In this document: positions 27,119-34,581 of the stretch, one piece after another
Position numbering within the stretch: the stretch's first letter is position 1
Layout of the letters: the number at the start of each line of letters is the position of its first letter
Notes under the pieces: generated by a model
Database searches by the model: none
The model's input: the letters and a program-made list of their open reading frames with translations, nothing else
Told to the model about the DNA's origin: nothing
Position numbers and translations under genes: made by a program
Origin: JAJYKN01 sp035516155
Lineage (GTDB): Bacteria > Nitrospirota > UBA9217
Assembly: GCA_035516155.1 (NCBI GenBank)
Contig: DATJAP010000021.1
Location: 62,001 to 126,000 of the forward strand
Length of the DNA stretch: 64,000 nucleotides
Direction: 5' to 3'

Positions 27119-29128
27119 ATGGCTTTCATGAAAAAAAACACGACCCTGCTTTACCCTCTCCTCCTGCTCGTCCTTTCCGCCATACTTATCGGCGGGTCGG
27201 CAGGGTTCTTCATCTATTCAATTTGGGATCTTCCGCAGGTCCAGACCCTCGAGGAATATCGCCCGAGCATTACGTCGCGGGTCTATTCCAAAAACAACAA
27301 GCTCCTTGCCGAGTTCTTTCTCGAGAACCGTAGACCCGTATCTCTGGACGATGTGCCGCCGATGCTCATCGATGCACTCATCGTTACGGAAGACGCGAGG
27401 TTTTACAGCCATCCCGGCATCGACTACCGCGGCATTGCAAGGGCTTTCATTCGGAACATCCGCGCACGGAAAGTCCTGGAAGGCGGCAGTACGCTGACCC
27501 AGCAGTTGGCGAAAGTCCTCTTCCTCACGCCGGAGCGAAGTTACAAAAGAAAACTCAAGGAAATGGCCCTCGCGCTGAGGATCGAACAGCGCTATACGAA
27601 ACGCGAAATCCTGTCCATGTATCTGAATCAGATGTACTTCGGCAGCGGAGCCTATGGCGTTGAGTCGGCTGCGCGCATCTATTTCGGGAAATCAGTAAAA
27701 GAACTCAATTTGGCCGAATGCGCCCTGCTTGCCGGTCTGCCCCGCTCTCCCAAATATTACTCGCCGTTCAAGTCCCCCCGGAACGCGGCCTCCAGGCGCA
27801 CCTATGTATTAAACAGAATGGCCGACGCAGGCATCATTAGCAGATCGCAGGCTGACGAGGCAAAGAAAGCACCCCTTCCGGTACAAACGGCGGAAAAGAG
27901 CAGCGGCTTGGCACCGTACTTCGTCGAATATGTCCGTCAGAAAGTAGAAGAACGCTTCGGGTCGAGCATCCTCTATTCCGGCGGCTTGAATATTTATACA
28001 AGCCTCAATGATGAACTCCAGACGTATGCCGAAGAAGCCGTTTCGGCCGGTCTGGCAAAAATCGAGTTGCATCGCTCTAAGTCAGGTCAGGCACCGCTCC
28101 AGGCGGCGGTTCTTGCCCTGGAGCCGGCAACAGGACACCTTCTTGCCATGGTTGGCGGTCGTGATTTCAATGGCAGCCAATTCAACCGCGCGATGCAAGC
28201 CCTCCGGCAGCCCGGATCCGCATTCAAGCCTATCATCTACGCCGCGGCCCTGGAACAGGGATACAGCCCTTCCGACCTGCTTGACGATTCACCGCTGACG
28301 ATCAAAATAGACCGCAAAAAAACATGGTCTCCTGAAAACTTTACGCATACCTACCAAGGTTCCGTTACGCTCCGAAACGCCCTCGCCGAGTCTCTGAATG
28401 TACCGACCGTCAGGCTTCTAGAGAAAATCGGCATCGACGATACAATCCAGTACGCGAAAAAGCTGGGAATTCGCAGTCCGATGACGCATTATCTGCCGCT
28501 GGCGCTCGGCAGTTCCTCGCTGACACTTGAGGAACTTACGGCAGCCTACGCGGTATTCGCCGACCACGGCATGAAACTGGGTCCTGTCTCCATCCTGTCT
28601 ATCACCGACAGTTCCGGACAAGTTCTCTACGTGAATGATGCATTGCCGGAGCAGGTCATGAAGCCTGAGACGGCTTATCTGATTACCTACCTCCTGAAAG
28701 GCGTCATCGAGCGGGGAACGGGTTGGAAAGCGCGTGAACTCGGCCGACCCGCCGCGGGCAAGACAGGGACGACGAACGATTATCGGGATGCATGGTTCAT
28801 CGGATATACGCCTAATCTCGTTGCAGGCGTTTGGGTCGGCTATGATAATCAGGAAAGCATCGGGCCAAAGGAAACCGGTGCCCGCGCGGCCCTGCCTATC
28901 TGGCTCGAATTCATGAAAAAAGCGACTGCCGAACGACCGGCCGAGGATTTTTCTCTTCCGGATGGGGTTATCTTTAAGCAGATTGATCCGAGAACAGGCC
29001 TTCTCAGCACGGATAAATGCAAGATTACCCTCCGCGAAGCCTACCTGCCGGGTACCGAACCTCACCAATACTGCGATGAATCGGTGCCCGGGTCCGATGA
29101 GATAGAAATCCAGGACGAGGCTCCGTAA
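27119..29128 (+). CDS. mrcA: Penicillin-binding protein 1A (transglycosylase/transpeptidase)
   Basis: This bifunctional peptidoglycan synthase has an N-terminal membrane anchor. The ATG at 27119 is chosen because GAGAGG lies just upstream; other in-frame starts are at 27092 (TTG) and 27128. The 669 residues have one membrane helix, the glycosyltransferase domain with VTEDARFYSHPGID (the catalytic Glu) and GGSTLTQQLAK, and then the transpeptidase domain with SAFK (S-x-x-K), SLN (S-x-N) and KTGTT. It has no long outer-membrane-reaching insertion. It is divergent from the efflux operon. Confidence 0.94.
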   Translation: MAFMKKNTTLLYPLLLLVLSAILIGGSAGFFIYSIWDLPQVQTLEEYRPSITSRVYSKNNKLLAEFFLENRRPVSLDDVPPMLIDALIVTEDARFYSHPGIDYRGIARAFIRNIRARKVLEGGSTLTQQLAKVLFLTPERSYKRKLKEMALALRIEQRYTKREILSMYLNQMYFGSGAYGVESAARIYFGKSVKELNLAECALLAGLPRSPKYYSPFKSPRNAASRRTYVLNRMADAGIISRSQADEAKKAPLPVQTAEKSSGLAPYFVEYVRQKVEERFGSSILYSGGLNIYTSLNDELQTYAEEAVSAGLAKIELHRSKSGQAPLQAAVLALEPATGHLLAMVGGRDFNGSQFNRAMQALRQPGSAFKPIIYAAALEQGYSPSDLLDDSPLTIKIDRKKTWSPENFTHTYQGSVTLRNALAESLNVPTVRLLEKIGIDDTIQYAKKLGIRSPMTHYLPLALGSSSLTLEELTAAYAVFADHGMKLGPVSILSITDSSGQVLYVNDALPEQVMKPETAYLITYLLKGVIERGTGWKARELGRPAAGKTGTTNDYRDAWFIGYTPNLVAGVWVGYDNQESIGPKETGARAALPIWLEFMKKATAERPAEDFSLPDGVIFKQIDPRTGLLSTDKCKITLREAYLPGTEPHQYCDESVPGSDEIEIQDEAP

Positions 29129-29153
29129 TTGCGACCGTAACTCCATACAATTG

Positions 29154-29182
29154 TTGACAATTCCATATTTATTTGTTAACCT
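29154..29182 (+). promoter_or_regulatory. Promoter in front of the HAMP-GGDDF gene
   Basis: Consensus TTGACA (29154-29159) is followed after 17 bases by TAACCT (29177-29182), a weak -10. The first start codon (GTG at 29189) is 6 bases further on, so a transcript from here would have almost no leader. Confidence 0.4.
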
Positions 29183-29188
29183 AGTTGT

Positions 29189-30610
29189 GTGGGTCTTCTT
29201 TCGTCCGACATGAACAATCCTTCCCCTTCCCCGTTTCTTGACCGGCTCGTTCCGTCACGGCTCTTTGCCCGCATGAGCATTGCCAGCAAAATGCTACTGG
29301 GATACATGACGCTGGTGGCGCTCACCGTCATGGTCGTCGTTTATACGCTGGTCAATCTACAGCGCATCAACGGCCTTAACCGGAGCATCGTCAAAATCGA
29401 CATCGTGGTGAAGGAAATTTCGGACAAAATGCTGGATTCCCTTCTCGGCCAGGACATGTATGAAAAACGGTTCGTGATTCTGAAAAGTCGGGAGATGTCT
29501 TCTCTTTTTGAAAAACGCGGGCGGGAATTCAAGACGTGGCTCGTAGCGCTACAAAACCTGCCAGACGAGTCCAATCGGCCGGACGGGTCGAACCTGCCGC
29601 TCGTGGAAATCGACAGGCTGCACGCCAGGTATAATGACCTGTTCAGCCGGGAAGTCGGGCTGATCCGGGGCAACAACGTGGAGAAAGCCAATGCTCTGTC
29701 GAACACTGAGATGAAAAAAGTACTGGACAAGCTCATCGGGGCCCTTCGAACCATGTCTGCCGACGCCAAGGATGCACAGGACAGGAAGATGATGCAGATC
29801 AGCGCCATCGGGAGGACGGCACTCCTTACGACGGCGCTCCTTTGTCTCTTCAGTATTCTTGCCGGCGCCGTCGCCGGTCTCGTGGTAACCCACCATATTT
29901 CCTCTTCTCTTCACAAGCTCAAAGTAGCTACCGCTCACATCGCTGAAGGCAATTTCGACTACGACCCGGATATTAAAACAGATGACGAAATCGGGAGGCT
30001 TTCCGAGGCATTTCTTTCCATGGGGAAGCGATTAAAGAAACTGGAGGAAATGTATCTCGATGCCAGTCCCCTTACCCGCCTGCCGGGCGGCATCGCCATT
30101 GAAAACGTCCTGAAGAAGCGCCTCGAGTCCAAACAGTCTCTCGCCTTTTGCGTTCTCGATCTTGATAATTTCAAGGCGTTTAACGACCGTTACGGCTACG
30201 CGAATGGAAGCGAGGTAATCAAAGAGACGGCCAAGATCATAGAGAATGCTGTTAAATCAAAAGGCGGAACGGATGACTTTATCGGACATGTCGGCGGTGA
30301 TGACTTCGTTGTCATTACGACACCGGACCGCATGCGCGAAATATCGTCGGAAGTCACGACGGCCTTTGACAAGCGGATCCCGTTGTTTTATGAACCGGGA
30401 GACCGGGAACGGGGCTATATCCAGGGAAAAACAAGACAGGGCATTGAAATGCAGTTTCCCATAATGACCATATCCATCGCGATCGTGACAAATGAACGGC
30501 GCGAGTTGACGAACCCGCTTGAAGCGTCAGAAATCGCTGCAGAGCTCAAGGATTATGCAAAAACGCTTCCCGGGAGCGTATTTGTCGTGGACAAGAGGAG
30601 GAGTGGGTGA
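29189..30610 (+). CDS. Membrane HAMP protein with degenerate GGDEF (GGDDF) domain
   Basis: The 473 residues hold a first membrane helix (about 32-56), a helical periplasmic sensor region of about 150 residues, a second helix (about 208-235), a HAMP linker, and a GGDEF-type domain (about 295-470). The metal-binding LDLDNFKAFNDRYGY is intact, but the signature reads GGDDF, so the usual Glu is Asp. Catalysis is doubtful; it may be a c-di-GMP or GTP sensor. The start could be GTG 29189 or ATG 29210; neither has a ribosome-binding site. It overlaps the lipoprotein gene by 4 bases, and PilA lies 3 kb on. Confidence 0.8.
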   Translation: MGLLSSDMNNPSPSPFLDRLVPSRLFARMSIASKMLLGYMTLVALTVMVVVYTLVNLQRINGLNRSIVKIDIVVKEISDKMLDSLLGQDMYEKRFVILKSREMSSLFEKRGREFKTWLVALQNLPDESNRPDGSNLPLVEIDRLHARYNDLFSREVGLIRGNNVEKANALSNTEMKKVLDKLIGALRTMSADAKDAQDRKMMQISAIGRTALLTTALLCLFSILAGAVAGLVVTHHISSSLHKLKVATAHIAEGNFDYDPDIKTDDEIGRLSEAFLSMGKRLKKLEEMYLDASPLTRLPGGIAIENVLKKRLESKQSLAFCVLDLDNFKAFNDRYGYANGSEVIKETAKIIENAVKSKGGTDDFIGHVGGDDFVVITTPDRMREISSEVTTAFDKRIPLFYEPGDRERGYIQGKTRQGIEMQFPIMTISIAIVTNERRELTNPLEASEIAAELKDYAKTLPGSVFVVDKRRSG

Positions 30611-31062
30611 GAAAGGCAATTATTCCGTGTCTTTTGCTCATGCTCGTGGGGTGTGTCCCTGTCATGCATCCTTCGGAATCCCGAGGTGTTGCCGGACCCG
30701 ACGTTGATTTGCAAAAGGCTGTTTCTTTCGAAAAAGAGAAAAAATACCCTGATGCCATCGCCGTGTATCGGAAAATCGTGACAGATTATCCGCAGTCGCC
30801 TGTTGCCGCTGACGCTTTTTTCGCGATCGCATACCTCCACGCGTTCTATGACAACCCCCAAAAGGATTATTCGCAGGCGCTTGCTGGTTTTGAGGATTTT
30901 GATAAACGTTATCCGAACCACGAAAAAGTCCAGGACGCGAAGAACTGGGTGGCAGTCCTAAAATTGATGCTCGATGCCAAGAAAGAAAACAACCGGCTGC
31001 GCAAGAGCATCGAGCAGCTTGAAAAGGTCGACATCAGGCATGAGGAGAATCGGAGGAGATAG
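30607..31062 (+). CDS. TPR-like lipoprotein
   Basis: The 151 residues start at GTG 30607, overlapping the previous stop (GTGA), with a strong GGAGGAG ribosome-binding site just upstream. The signal peptide ends in the lipobox LVGC (Cys16). Residues about 35-120 look like two TPR repeats (KKYPDAIAVYRKIVTDYPQS), similar to BamD/YbgF-type tails, followed by a charged coiled coil. It is coupled in translation to the GGDDF membrane protein, so the two may work together at the envelope. Exact function is unknown. Confidence 0.7.
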   Translation: MRKAIIPCLLLMLVGCVPVMHPSESRGVAGPDVDLQKAVSFEKEKKYPDAIAVYRKIVTDYPQSPVAADAFFAIAYLHAFYDNPQKDYSQALAGFEDFDKRYPNHEKVQDAKNWVAVLKLMLDAKKENNRLRKSIEQLEKVDIRHEENRRR

Positions 31063-31064
31063 GG

Positions 31065-31946
31065 TCAATGGAGGGATCTCATCAGCGGAGAAATGTGCGG
31101 CTCCAGCTCTGAACTCGTCGTGCTTCTCACTTTGCCGTCTAGGGCAACGGAATAAGTGCCTCCGTACGGATCCACCGGGATTTGATTTATAATATTGCGG
31201 CGCACAAGGTCGTCAACGGTCGATGGAAATCTGCCAAATTTCTTTTTATACAAGCCTACGCCTCTCTCAAGAAGAGCTATCGACTGCAGAGCCTGTATTC
31301 GGGTTTCGTAGAGCTCCTTGAGAGATTGATCGTCAGTCATTCTCACCGTTTCTTCCAAAAAGAAAATTGCCGTCTCGGTACGGTTTTCTTTAAAAGCGAT
31401 CCGTGCTGCAATACTGGCCAGCATCGGATCTCCGCCTGGCCGGCGTGACGCTTCCATAAAAAATGGGGCAGCCTCGGCATCTTTATGGAGAAAAAAGAAA
31501 TCATTAAAGCCGACAAAAAACGGCATCCTCCAGTCCCAATCCCGGTAGCGGCTTCCCTTTTCAAGAAGACGATTTGCTTCTTCCACTTTACCTGGCTCCC
31601 ACGGCAAAAAAGCGTTTGCATATAAATAAGGATCAAGGAAATAGGGATCTAAGTCCGTTGAAGCGTCCAGTATCTTCGCATACCAATTCCATTCCCATTC
31701 TTTGATTCCCGCTTTTTCTTTACGACCCACGGCACTGCCAATAAAAACTGTGGACTTTAGAAATAAAATGTCCGATGCAATACCATGGAACTCGAGTGCA
31801 GCAATTTTTAAGAGTGGCGATGGAAGAACAAACGCCTGACTTTCATCCTTCGGTAGCAATTTCATTGCATCTGCCGCTTTGCCAAGTGCCATGGCATGAA
31901 GACACACCGCGAGAATCAAAGCAGCAACGATGAGCAGCCTGCGCAT
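31065..31946 (-). CDS. PilG-like protein of the pilin-linked ABC module
   Basis: The start at 31946 is used because it overlaps the permease stop by one base (TAATG) and has GGAG upstream; an in-frame start at 32030 lies inside the permease gene. The 293 residues have an N-terminal membrane helix or signal (about 1-20) and TPR-like helices (about 60-235). The C-terminal part has KKKFGRFPSTVDDLV and PVDPYGGTYSV, close to the Asp-Pro-Tyr-Gly tail of GspG pseudopilins. With the ABC ATPase and permease it matches the layout of Myxococcus xanthus pilG-pilH-pilI, needed for pilus formation. The PilG assignment comes from this order. Confidence 0.6.
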   Translation of the reverse strand: MRRLLIVAALILAVCLHAMALGKAADAMKLLPKDESQAFVLPSPLLKIAALEFHGIASDILFLKSTVFIGSAVGRKEKAGIKEWEWNWYAKILDASTDLDPYFLDPYLYANAFLPWEPGKVEEANRLLEKGSRYRDWDWRMPFFVGFNDFFFLHKDAEAAPFFMEASRRPGGDPMLASIAARIAFKENRTETAIFFLEETVRMTDDQSLKELYETRIQALQSIALLERGVGLYKKKFGRFPSTVDDLVRRNIINQIPVDPYGGTYSVALDGKVRSTTSSELEPHISPLMRSLH

Positions 31947-32761
31947 TAGGGAAACTCCTTCTTTGTAAAAATAAGCGCAGCCAGGGTGATCGATAGCACT
32001 ATGTAGATGAGGCCATAAATAACAGTCCATATGACAAAGGACGAAGATACCGTAAGGGCATGGGCCGCCTGCACTTTAATATCGAAAAGCGACAAGTTGG
32101 GGAATATATAATAGGCCGCCTCCACCATTCGCCTGGTAAGGGGCGACACGGTAAAGCCGACAGCCTGGGCCGGCGATTCAACAAGTGCCTTGACGCCGCT
32201 GAGAGATTCGCCAATGATATACGTGATTATTGTCAGAACGAGCGTGATAAAAGATGAGGACGTGAAAGAGGAAAAAAGGAAACTGACTGCTGAGAGCAGG
32301 ATAAGCATGAGCACAACTAAACAGTCTGCAAGAATGATGAGCTGCCACGAAAACCGCGAAAAAAAGTCTGCTGCAAACGTCATTTTCATCAGGACGAGCA
32401 CAGCCATTGCCAGTAGGCTCAATATGCCCATCGTAGCAATGATAATGAGCACCATCCCGAAAAATTTTCCGACGATATACTGAGAGCGAGAAATCGGCCT
32501 CGAAAGAACCGTATAGATGGTTCGTTTGTCAAGGTCCTTTGCCATGAGATTAATTCCGACAAAAAGGACAACGAGCAGACCGGTAAACGAGATGGTAGAC
32601 AGCGCCATGTCAACCGAAACTTTGCCGACTTCTCTGGGAATCATCGTAGCAACAAGCGCAGTTGCACCAAAAAGCAGGAGAGCAAAGAGCGTAATCCCGT
32701 ATAGTGCCCTGTTTCTGATACCTTCTTTGAAGGTGACTAGCGTAATAGGCCAGAGGGTCAT
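31946..32761 (-). CDS. ABC-2 permease, PilI-like
   Basis: The 271 residues have about six membrane helices of the ABC-2/NosY type, with the segment KDLDKRTIYTVLSRPISRSQYIVGKF typical of the family (split here at about residue 80). It overlaps the ATPase gene by 4 bases and touches the PilG-like gene by one. In M. xanthus the corresponding ABC transporter, PilHI, is required for pilus export. Its role with this pilin is inferred from position. Confidence 0.75.
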   Translation of the reverse strand: MTLWPITLVTFKEGIRNRALYGITLFALLLFGATALVATMIPREVGKVSVDMALSTISFTGLLVVLFVGINLMAKDLDKRTIYTVLSRPISRSQYIVGKFFGMVLIIIATMGILSLLAMAVLVLMKMTFAADFFSRFSWQLIILADCLVVLMLILLSAVSFLFSSFTSSSFITLVLTIITYIIGESLSGVKALVESPAQAVGFTVSPLTRRMVEAAYYIFPNLSLFDIKVQAAHALTVSSSFVIWTVIYGLIYIVLSITLAALIFTKKEFP

Positions 32762-33501
32762 GGTGCAGCCTCTCCTTCCGCCGCCTCGACTTCCTTCATG
32801 AACACCTCCTCCAGATTGCTATTTACGGAAAGAAGCTTGCTTAGGGAATCGACAAGTCTGAGCCTGCCACCAATGATTATGCCGGCGCGGTCGCTGAATC
32901 TTTCTATGTCGTTTAGGATATGAGAAGAGAAAAAGACTGTCTTCCCCTGTTGCTTCAATTCTATAAGCAGATCGCCGACCATTTTTCTGCCGATCGGATC
33001 AAGCCCGCTCATGGGCTCGTCCAGGATGACGACATCCGGATCATGGATCAGCGCAAATGCCAGGCCAGCCCTCTGCATCATCCCCTTTGAGTAAGTTCTG
33101 AGTGATCTTTTTCTGGCATTTTGCAGATCGACTTTCGTCATAAGGAAGTCTGACCGTTTGCGGATGGACTTTAAATCCATGCCTGCTGTCTTTCCTCCGA
33201 ACCACATCAGTTCGTCAGCAGTCAAATAATCATAGAAATATGGATTTTCCGGGAGAAAGCCGACAACCTTTCTAGCCTCTGGATTGCGTACGTCTTTACC
33301 GCCGATTTCCGCGCTTCCCGAGTCCGAATAAATCAGGTTCATAAGGATCTTGATTGTTGTTGATTTTCCAGCACCATTCGGGCCGAGAAAGCCAAACACC
33401 TCTCCTTGATGAATTTCCAACTCAAGGCTATCCAGCGCCAGCACACGTTTTTCCCCGATACCGGCATTATATTTTTTTGAAATATTGACTAGTTTTATCA
33501 T
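32758..33501 (-). CDS. ABC transporter ATPase, PilH-like
   Basis: The start is ATG 33501 because upstream in-frame starts (33516, 33555, 33573) overlap or precede the promoter at 33545-33573. The 247 residues include Walker A GPNGAGKST, a Q-loop in GFLPENPYFYDYL, the signature YSKGMMQRAGLA (a variant of LSGGQ), Walker B DVVILDEPMSGLD and the His-switch FFSSHIL. It is the DrrA/NatA type used with ABC-2 permeases. It lies directly after the pilA terminator and is coupled to the permease gene. Confidence 0.85.
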   Translation of the reverse strand: MIKLVNISKKYNAGIGEKRVLALDSLELEIHQGEVFGFLGPNGAGKSTTIKILMNLIYSDSGSAEIGGKDVRNPEARKVVGFLPENPYFYDYLTADELMWFGGKTAGMDLKSIRKRSDFLMTKVDLQNARKRSLRTYSKGMMQRAGLAFALIHDPDVVILDEPMSGLDPIGRKMVGDLLIELKQQGKTVFFSSHILNDIERFSDRAGIIIGGRLRLVDSLSKLLSVNSNLEEVFMKEVEAAEGEAAP

Positions 33502-33544
33502 GTTATTTGAACACATCGGTGAGTTGTCGGCCACAGCAATGTTT

Positions 33545-33573
33545 ATATTATCCATCGCTGCTGAAATTGTCAA
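33545..33573 (-). promoter_or_regulatory. Promoter of the PilH-like operon
   Basis: On the minus strand TTGACA (33568-33573) and TAATAT (33545-33550) are separated by exactly 17 bases. Transcription near 33538 leaves a 37-base leader to the ATG at 33501. It begins where the pilA terminator ends, so the ABC genes are separately transcribed from pilA. Confidence 0.7.
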
Positions 33574-33600
33574 GAAAAAGGCCGGGGTTGTCCCGGCCTC
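33571..33600 (-). terminator. Intrinsic terminator of pilA
   Basis: On the minus strand an 8-bp stem AGGCCGGG / CCCGGCCT (33579-33586 and 33592-33599) with a 5-base loop is followed by TTTTCTT. It lies 28 bases after the pilA stop codon. Confidence 0.8.
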
Positions 33601-33627
33601 TGAAAAAAAATATGAAATTGTTTATTC

Positions 33628-34284
33628 TTACAAAGGTCCCCAGGTGGTAGAACCTTGGTTAGCTACAGGGTAACCCGTGCAGGCACCGCCACCAGCTACG
33701 CCTTTACCGGCCGGATAAAAATCATCAGCACCGTAGATAGAAGCAGGAGCCATGCCAACAATAGATACACCGGAGCCATTAACCCAATAAATGGAACTGG
33801 TGTCAGAATCCACGCCATAGCATCTATCACCATTTGAGTTCTTGGTTGCCATGGTATAACCTAGCCCTGCATTAGGAGCACCCGAAGTATTGGCCTCGAG
33901 AGAAACGTTCTGAGATATACCGAATTGTAAGCCAGGTGCAGCGATTGCGGCGCTTGGTGCTGAAGCTGATATACCGTCTTGCGCAATTGCTCCCGTACTA
34001 TTGCTGGTGGGGGTATTTTGGTTGTCAAGTAGCCGCCCACCGTTGCCAGCCGCACCACCTGCCGCGCTGCTCGCATAGACTTGCCAGTCGGAGAAGAAAG
34101 CCTCTTGTGCTGTTCGAGCATTCCGGAGGTCGGCCAATGCGGCGGCGTCGTAGCCTTTGATGCGGTATGCGCTGAACTGCGGGATGGCGATTGCCGCCAA
34201 AATGGCGATGATGGCCACCACGATCAGAAGTTCGATAAGGGTAAAACCTTTGCTTTTCTTCTTCATCTTCATCTTCATCTTCAT
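33628..34284 (-). CDS. pilA: Major type IV pilin (long form)
   Basis: The ATG at 34284 is chosen because GGGAGGT lies 6 bases upstream. The 13-residue leader MKMKMKMKKKSKG is cut after Gly, exposing the mature N-terminus FTLIELLIVVAIIAILAA with the conserved Glu5. The mature protein has about 205 residues, much longer than the roughly 60-residue Geobacter pilins. The C-terminal half is rich in Ala, Gly, Ser and Asn, with two cysteines (in RCYGV and GACTG) that probably close the D-region loop. The substrate relation to PilD (13192-14019) is expected. Four possible start codons arise from the leader repeat. Confidence 0.93.
   Translation of the reverse strand: MKMKMKMKKKSKGFTLIELLIVVAIIAILAAIAIPQFSAYRIKGYDAAALADLRNARTAQEAFFSDWQVYASSAAGGAAGNGGRLLDNQNTPTSNSTGAIAQDGISASAPSAAIAAPGLQFGISQNVSLEANTSGAPNAGLGYTMATKNSNGDRCYGVDSDTSSIYWVNGSGVSIVGMAPASIYGADDFYPAGKGVAGGGACTGYPVANQGSTTWGPL
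34261..34284 (-). repeat. Hexanucleotide repeat (ATGAAG)x4 at the pilA start
   Basis: On the minus strand ATGAAG is repeated four times in tandem (24 bases), beginning at the pilA start codon and encoding MKMKMKMK. Each unit carries an in-frame ATG. Slippage would keep the frame but alter leader length, charge and distance from the ribosome-binding site. Confidence 0.9.
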
Positions 34285-34358
34285 CTGTTTACCTCCCATA
34301 AAGTTAGTTCTGAAAGCTTAACAAAAATACCACATGCATTTATTGAATACTCCCTACT

Positions 34359-34405
34359 TTAAGGCTTTATATATGGGATGTTCACCTCCTCTCATTATGC
34401 CTTAA
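34359..34405 (-). promoter_or_regulatory. Stem-loop in the pilA leader with an SD-like motif
   Basis: The predicted pilA leader (about 34414 to 34285) contains 7-base arms TTAAGGC and GCCTTAA (34399-34405 and 34359-34365) enclosing 33 bases. Within the loop is GAGGAGGTGAAC, a near-perfect Shine-Dalgarno sequence with no start codon at a usable distance. A structure or small-RNA target is possible. I do not see a c-di-GMP riboswitch core. Confidence 0.45.
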
Positions 34406-34424
34406 GTTTTCTATCTTTATACTA

Positions 34425-34440
34425 TGCACAATATATGCCA
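34425..34440 (-). promoter_or_regulatory. Sigma-54 promoter of pilA
   Basis: The minus-strand sequence TGGCATATATTGTGCA has the -24 GG and -12 GC separated by exactly 10 bases. It matches TGGCA and four of five bases of TTGCW. The start would be near 34414, giving a leader of about 130 bases. It fits control by an NtrC/PilR-type activator such as the one at 10544-11932. Confidence 0.75.
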
Positions 34441-34448
34441 TTATATAA

Positions 34449-34529
34449 AAGTCATCTTATCAATGACTTATATATAAATTCATTCAGGAATGACCATTAT
34501 TTGTCATGGCACACTGACAAAAAAAGTCA
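34449..34529. promoter_or_regulatory. Three dyads of TGAC/GTCA half-sites upstream of pilA
   Basis: Three inverted repeats stand in a row: AAGTCAT-N7-ATGACTT (34449-34469), ATGAC-N8-GTCAT (34490-34507) and TGAC-N7-GTCA (34515-34529). They lie about 35-115 bases upstream of the predicted pilA start, where enhancer-binding regulators bind. PilR is known to bind TGTC-like boxes. The divergent mqnX gene is also close, so it may be affected too. Confidence 0.5.
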
Positions 34530-34541
34530 CATGGTGTTTTC

Positions 34542-34571
34542 TTGACAAGCAGTGTTATCGGATGTTAGCAT
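34542..34571 (+). promoter_or_regulatory. Promoter of mqnX
   Basis: TTGACA (34542-34547) is followed after 18 bases by TAGCAT (34566-34571). The preferred ATG at 34582 is 10 bases on, so the transcript would have about 4 untranslated bases. No Shine-Dalgarno motif is present. Confidence 0.45.
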
Positions 34572-34581
34572 TAGTCAATTT

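Noticed and set aside
34285..34414. c-di-GMP (GEMM) riboswitch in the pilA leader
   Set aside because: Such riboswitches precede some pilin genes, but I do not see the conserved core motifs; only a simple stem-loop is visible.
34552..34581. GTG start of mqnX at 34552
   Set aside because: It has no ribosome-binding site and the added residues do not match the family; the ATG at 34582 is preferred.
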